This document shows positions 61,201 to 64,000 of a stretch of DNA of 64,000 bases, one piece after another. Within the stretch, counting starts at the first letter, position 1, and each line of letters starts with the position of its first letter. This stretch comes from Oricola sp. (GTDB lineage: Bacteria > Pseudomonadota > Alphaproteobacteria > Rhizobiales > Rhizobiaceae): positions 620,001-684,000 of the forward strand of contig NZ_JALEGV010000012.1 in NCBI RefSeq assembly GCF_022763245.1, read 5' to 3'. The translations under genes were made by a program, and so were the position numbers. The notes beneath the pieces are model-generated. The model did no database searches, was not told the origin of the DNA, and worked only from the letters and a program-made list of their open reading frames with translations.

Positions 61201-61976
61201 TGCGGGACGTTGGAGCCCCAGAGCAGGAGGTAGTTGGAATTGTACCAGTCCGCGGATTCCGGCACATCTGTCTGCTCACCCCAGGTCATCGGCGAGGCAG
61301 GCGGCAGATCACAGTACCAGTCGTAGAACGACATGCAGGTCCCACCCAAGAGCGACAGGTAGCGGGTGCCGGCCGCATAGGAGATCATCGACATCGCGGG
61401 AATGGGCGAGAAGCCGAAGATCCGGTCGGGCCCGTAGGTCTTGGCCGTATAGGCGTTGGCGGCGGCAACGATTTCGGTCGCCTCGTCCCAAGTCGCGCGG
61501 ACAAAGCCGCCCTTGCCGCGGGTCTCGACATAGCCTTGGCGCAGGATCGGGTCGTTCTGGATCGCGGTCCAGGCCTCGATCGGGCTCTTCGTCTCGCGCA
61601 TCTTGCGCCAGACCTTCATCAGCTTGCCGCGGATCAACGGATTCTTCACCCGGTTGGCGGAATAGAGATACCAGCTGTAGGAGGCGCCGCGGGCGCAACC
61701 GCGCGGTTCGTGGTTCGGCAGGTCGGGCCGGGTTCGCGGGTAATCCGTCTGCTGGGTCTCCCAGGTGACTATCCCGGATTTTACGTAGATCTTCCAGGAA
61801 CAGGACCCGGTACAGTTCACCCCGTGGGTCGAGCGCACGATCTTGTCGTGTCGCCAACGGTTTCTGTAGGTGTCCTCCCAGTCACGATTCTCACGCGTGA
61901 CCTGGCCGTGCCCGTTGGAGAACTGTTCCGTTCCCTTCGACTGGAGGAAGTTCAATCTGTCGAGAAGATGGCTCAT
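58242..61976 (-). CDS. narG: nitrate reductase alpha subunit NarG
   Basis: 1244 residues, the Mo-bisMGD catalytic subunit that reduces nitrate to nitrite on the cytosolic face. The N-terminus holds the FS0 cluster ligands STHGVNCTGSCSWKIYVKSG (His then Cys). SFYDWYCDLPPASPMTWGEQ carries the Asp that ligates Mo, and LLLWGSNVPQTRTPDAHF follows. Length equals E. coli NarG (1247). ATG 61976 follows AAGGACAGCCAG. It is first in narGHJI, 63 bp after narK. Confidence 0.97.
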   Translation of the reverse strand: MSHLLDRLNFLQSKGTEQFSNGHGQVTRENRDWEDTYRNRWRHDKIVRSTHGVNCTGSCSWKIYVKSGIVTWETQQTDYPRTRPDLPNHEPRGCARGASYSWYLYSANRVKNPLIRGKLMKVWRKMRETKSPIEAWTAIQNDPILRQGYVETRGKGGFVRATWDEATEIVAAANAYTAKTYGPDRIFGFSPIPAMSMISYAAGTRYLSLLGGTCMSFYDWYCDLPPASPMTWGEQTDVPESADWYNSNYLLLWGSNVPQTRTPDAHFYTEVRYKGAKSAVICPDYSEAAKFGDVWLNAKQGTDAALAMAFGHVILREFHLDRQAEYFEEYCRKYSDFPMLVKLEEKNGSFVPGRFLRADDLDGKLGEDNNPEWKTVAVDESSGGLVAPNGSIGYRWGEQGEWNLEEKAAGAETRLKMSLVLDSDQDDVLGVDFPYFGADATEAFSTGDKRPNVLTKNVPVKRIKTKGGEIAVATVFDLFCANYGLDRGLGGEWVAQSYDEDVPGTPAWAEKITGVDRAKIIHVAREFADNAEKTRGRSMVIVGAGMNHWYHMDMNYRGIINMLVMCGCVGQSGGGWAHYVGQEKLRPQTGWLPLAFALDWGRPPRHMNSTSAWYAHTDQWRYETLTAGEILSPTAPEGDWDIGLIDYNIRAERMGWLPSAPQLKTNPLEVAKAARKAGKDLAPYVAEQLKSGALEMSCQDPDDPANWPRNLFVWRSNLLGSSGKGHEYFLKHLLGTDNGVMGKDMGEEGRQLPKEAKWHEDAPRGKLDLLVTIDFRMSTTCVYSDIVLPTASWYEKDDLNTSDMHPFIHPLQAAVDPAYESKSDWEIFKSIAKKFQEVVPGYLGQETDVVALPILHDTPAEIAQDQVKDWKKDECDLIPGKTAPNYIAVERDYSAVYDRFTALGPLLDKLGNGGKGISWNTEDEVAALKALNGERLDGSAKGRPAINTAIDAAEVVLMLAPETNGEVAVKAWEALGKATGRDHVHLAEGEHHNKIRFRDIAVQPRKIISSPTWSGIESEHVSYNAGYTNVHELIPWRTLTGRQQLYQDHLWMRAFGEGFMSYRPPVDLKTVTDAIHTDKDKPHVVLNFITPHQKWGIHSTYTDNLLMLTLNRGGPVIWISENDAAKAGIVDNDWVELYNANGALTARAVVSQRMKDGTTFMYHAQEKIVNTPGSEKTGLRGGIHNSVTRAVLKPTHMIGGYAQQSYGFNYYGTVGSNRDEFVIVRKMNKVDWLDDEATPKEAAE

Positions 61977-62039
61977 CTGGCTGTCCTTTCGTGGGGCGTG
62001 GGTCCGGGCGACCTTGGCAGCCGCCCGGATCGGGCATGG

Positions 62040-64000
62040 TTATTGAGCGGGCGCAGGGGCGGGCATGGCTGGCTGACCGCGCCGTTCCAGCTCGTGCAGG
62101 AGACCGCCGCGCCGCGTGTAGTAGGCCCAGGTGATGGCCAGGCAGACCGCGTAGAAGATCAGGAAGGCCCAAAGCGCGCCGACGGGTGATCCGGTCATCG
62201 CGATCGAGGTGCCGTAGGCCTTGGGGATGAAGAAGGCCCCATAGGCGGCAATCGCGCTGGTGAAGGCGATGATTGCCGCGCTTTCGCGCTCCGATTGCCG
62301 GCGCAGCATGTTGCCATCCAGTTCCGGCATCAGACGCGGCACTTCACGGCCCATGATCGCGGGGATCATCTGGAACGTGGAGGCGTTGCCGACCCCGGTC
62401 AGGAAGAACAGTGCCATGAAGGCGGCGAAGAAGCCGGCAAAGCTGTCTGCGCCAAGCGATGCGATCACACCAAACACCGCGACGATCATGCCCGCAAAAG
62501 TCCAGAACGTGACTCGCCCGCCACCAAAGCGGTCACTGATCCAGCCGGTGCCCGCGCGGCTGAGTGCGCCGACAAGCGGTCCGAGGAACACATACTGCAG
62601 GGCGTTCACCTCGGGGAAAGCGAGTTTGGTCAGCAGCGGGAAGCCCGCCGAGTAGCCAATGAAGCTACCGAAGGTGCCCGTGTAGAGCACGCACATCAGC
62701 CAATTGTGCTTGCGGCTGAAGATGATCGCCTGCTCGCGGAAGCTCGCTTTGGCGTCGGCGATGTCGTTCATGCCAAGCCAAGCCGCGACCGTGGCAAGCA
62801 GAATGAACGGCACCCAGACAAAGCCCGCGTTCTGCATCCAGAGTTCGCCACCGTCCGTCAACGTCTGCGGTGCGCCGCCCATGGCGCCAAATACGCCGGC
62901 GGTGATGACGATCGGCACGAGGAATTGCATGACCGAGACGCCGAGATTGCCCAAACCCGCATTCAGCGCCAGCGCATTGCCCTTTTCCGCCTTCGGGAAG
63001 AAGAAGGCGATATTCGCCATCGAAGAGGCGAAGTTGCCGCCTCCGAAGCCGCACAACAGCGCCAGGGTGAGGAAGATCAGGTAGGGCGTGTCAGGGTTTT
63101 GGACCGCATATCCGATACCCATTGCCGGCAGCAGCAGCGAGGCGGTCGAGAGCGTCGTCCACAGCCGGCCACCGAAGATCGGCACCATGAAGCTGTAGAA
63201 TATCCTGAGTGTGGCGCCTGACAGGCCCGGAAGCGCCGCCAGCCAGAAGAGCTGTCCGGTCGAGAATTCGAACCCGATGGCGGGCAGCCGGGCGACGACC
63301 ATCGACCAAACCATCCAGACCGAGAAGGCGAGGAGAAGCGCCGGGATCGAAATCCACAGATTGCGGCGGGCGATTCCGCGGCCCTTCTCCTCCCAGAATG
63401 TCTCGTCTTCGGGCTGCCAATCTTGCAGGACCCGCGGCATCTCCGTCTTGCCCGGAACATGGACCTCCTGCAGTTCCGGGACCGTCGGCAGCGTATCGAG
63501 TTCCTTGCCGAGCGCGGCGCGTTCCATTGCGCGGATCGACAGGTGCATCCAGGTCAGCATGATCGCTACCAGGCCGACAAGGATCGCGAAGCACGAGGTA
63601 TAGATCCCCGTCAGATCGAGCGCTGCACCGAATACGATCGGCAGGACAAAGCCGCCAAGCCCACCGATCATGCCGACGAGACCGCCGACCGCGCCGACAT
63701 GTCCGGGGTAGTAGACCGGTATATGCTTGTAGACGGCCGCCTTGCCGAGGCTCATGAAGAAGCCGAGGCCAAACAGTATGATGATGAAGGGCCAGAAATC
63801 CAATTCGGTCGAGAAGGCGATCGGTCCGTCCTTGCCCTGTACGACATAATCTGTCGGCGGATAGGACAGCATGAACAGGAAGATCAGGCTGAAGCCGAAG
63901 GTCCAGTACATCACCGTCCGCGCGCCGAACTTGTCGCTGAGATGTCCGCCATAGGCCCGGAACAGTGAGGCCGACAGGCTGAAAGAGGCGGCCGCCATGC
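62040..64000 (-). CDS. narK: fused NarK1-NarK2 nitrate/nitrite transporter, 5' end outside window
   Basis: At least 652 residues are seen and the frame runs off the right edge. The N-terminal part is the end of one major-facilitator unit (RAYGGHLSDKFGARTVMYWT, YPGHVGAVGGLVGMIGGLGG), a linker of about 60 residues (LPTVPELQEVHVPGKTEMPR), then a complete second unit with FGGGNFASSMANIAFFFPKA and GNASTFQMIPAIMG nitrate signatures. Two-unit NarK fusions are known from Paracoccus and relatives, combining nitrate/proton symport with nitrate/nitrite exchange. It lies directly upstream of narG. Confidence 0.92.
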   Translation of the reverse strand, partial: MAAASFSLSASLFRAYGGHLSDKFGARTVMYWTFGFSLIFLFMLSYPPTDYVVQGKDGPIAFSTELDFWPFIIILFGLGFFMSLGKAAVYKHIPVYYPGHVGAVGGLVGMIGGLGGFVLPIVFGAALDLTGIYTSCFAILVGLVAIMLTWMHLSIRAMERAALGKELDTLPTVPELQEVHVPGKTEMPRVLQDWQPEDETFWEEKGRGIARRNLWISIPALLLAFSVWMVWSMVVARLPAIGFEFSTGQLFWLAALPGLSGATLRIFYSFMVPIFGGRLWTTLSTASLLLPAMGIGYAVQNPDTPYLIFLTLALLCGFGGGNFASSMANIAFFFPKAEKGNALALNAGLGNLGVSVMQFLVPIVITAGVFGAMGGAPQTLTDGGELWMQNAGFVWVPFILLATVAAWLGMNDIADAKASFREQAIIFSRKHNWLMCVLYTGTFGSFIGYSAGFPLLTKLAFPEVNALQYVFLGPLVGALSRAGTGWISDRFGGGRVTFWTFAGMIVAVFGVIASLGADSFAGFFAAFMALFFLTGVGNASTFQMIPAIMGREVPRLMPELDGNMLRRQSERESAAIIAFTSAIAAYGAFFIPKAYGTSIAMTGSPVGALWAFLIFYAVCLAITWAYYTRRGGLLHELERRGQPAMPAPAPAQ

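Noticed and set aside
1-64000. CRISPR arrays, tRNA or rRNA genes
   Set aside because: No regularly spaced repeats of CRISPR type and no tRNA-like or rRNA-like segments were noticed on reading; a dedicated tRNA scan was not possible.

Overview
The window comes from a high-GC alphaproteobacterium, most likely in or near the Hyphomicrobiales. The strongest evidence is a complete alphaproteobacterial general stress response core: anti-sigma factor nepR, sigma factor ecfG, anti-anti-sigma phyR and HWE-type histidine kinases. FCD-type GntR regulators, TRAP transporters and a membrane nitrate reductase operon fit the same group. Identities come from reading motifs and gene order. No database search was run.

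Layout. 1-0.55 kb: start of a Tat-exported FAD sulfide:quinone-type oxidoreductase with an FNR-like box upstream. 0.7-6.8 kb: inositol-monophosphatase-like gene, then surface polysaccharide genes (sugar transferase, rmlA-rmlC-rmlB-rmlD, family 2 glycosyltransferase). 6.8-8.2 kb: GGDEF protein. 8.3-18.6 kb: aromatic ring-cleavage catabolic cluster (HpaI, HpaH and HpaE homologues, a class II aldolase-fold protein, two tandem VOC proteins, a TRAP transporter, a hydroxyacyl-CoA dehydrogenase-like enzyme) with a divergent GntR regulator. Both promoter regions carry TATCGATA-type sites spaced exactly 29 bp apart.

18.9-32.3 kb: general stress response locus. Around phyR/nepR/ecfG are typical regulon genes (Dps, CsbD, PRC-barrel, DUF883, holin-like, DUF1328, DUF992 and small membrane proteins). 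Sites of the form GGAAC-N16-CGTT or one base off lie upstream of seven transcription units, so much of this block appears to be one EcfG regulon. A Crp/Fnr regulator with an FNR-like cysteine set lies inside it. 32.3-36.8 kb: glutaryl-CoA dehydrogenase, a fused E1 alpha-beta 2-oxoacid dehydrogenase and a FabD-fold protein.

37.2-47.7 kb: a malonate-type block with malonyl-CoA decarboxylase and malonyl-CoA synthetase on one side. Divergent from them are a Cys homologue of the UGSC (seleno)protein family, a thioredoxin reductase-like enzyme, a MatR-like GntR regulator and a binding-protein ABC importer. This is the best candidate for an undescribed pathway: uptake of an unknown substrate, thiol-dependent reduction, and entry into central metabolism as malonate. 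A 14-bp repeat resembling a guaA 3' end lies at each side of the block. 47.8-51.4 kb: AT-richer foreign-looking segment with fused remnants of two insertion sequences and a two-gene AAA ATPase/HNH nuclease pair of the Septu (PtuAB) defence type. 51.4-64 kb: respiratory nitrate reductase region (narK fusion, narGHJI, parvulin isomerase, hemerythrin, beta-carbonic anhydrase, moeA, DUF2478), running off the right edge.
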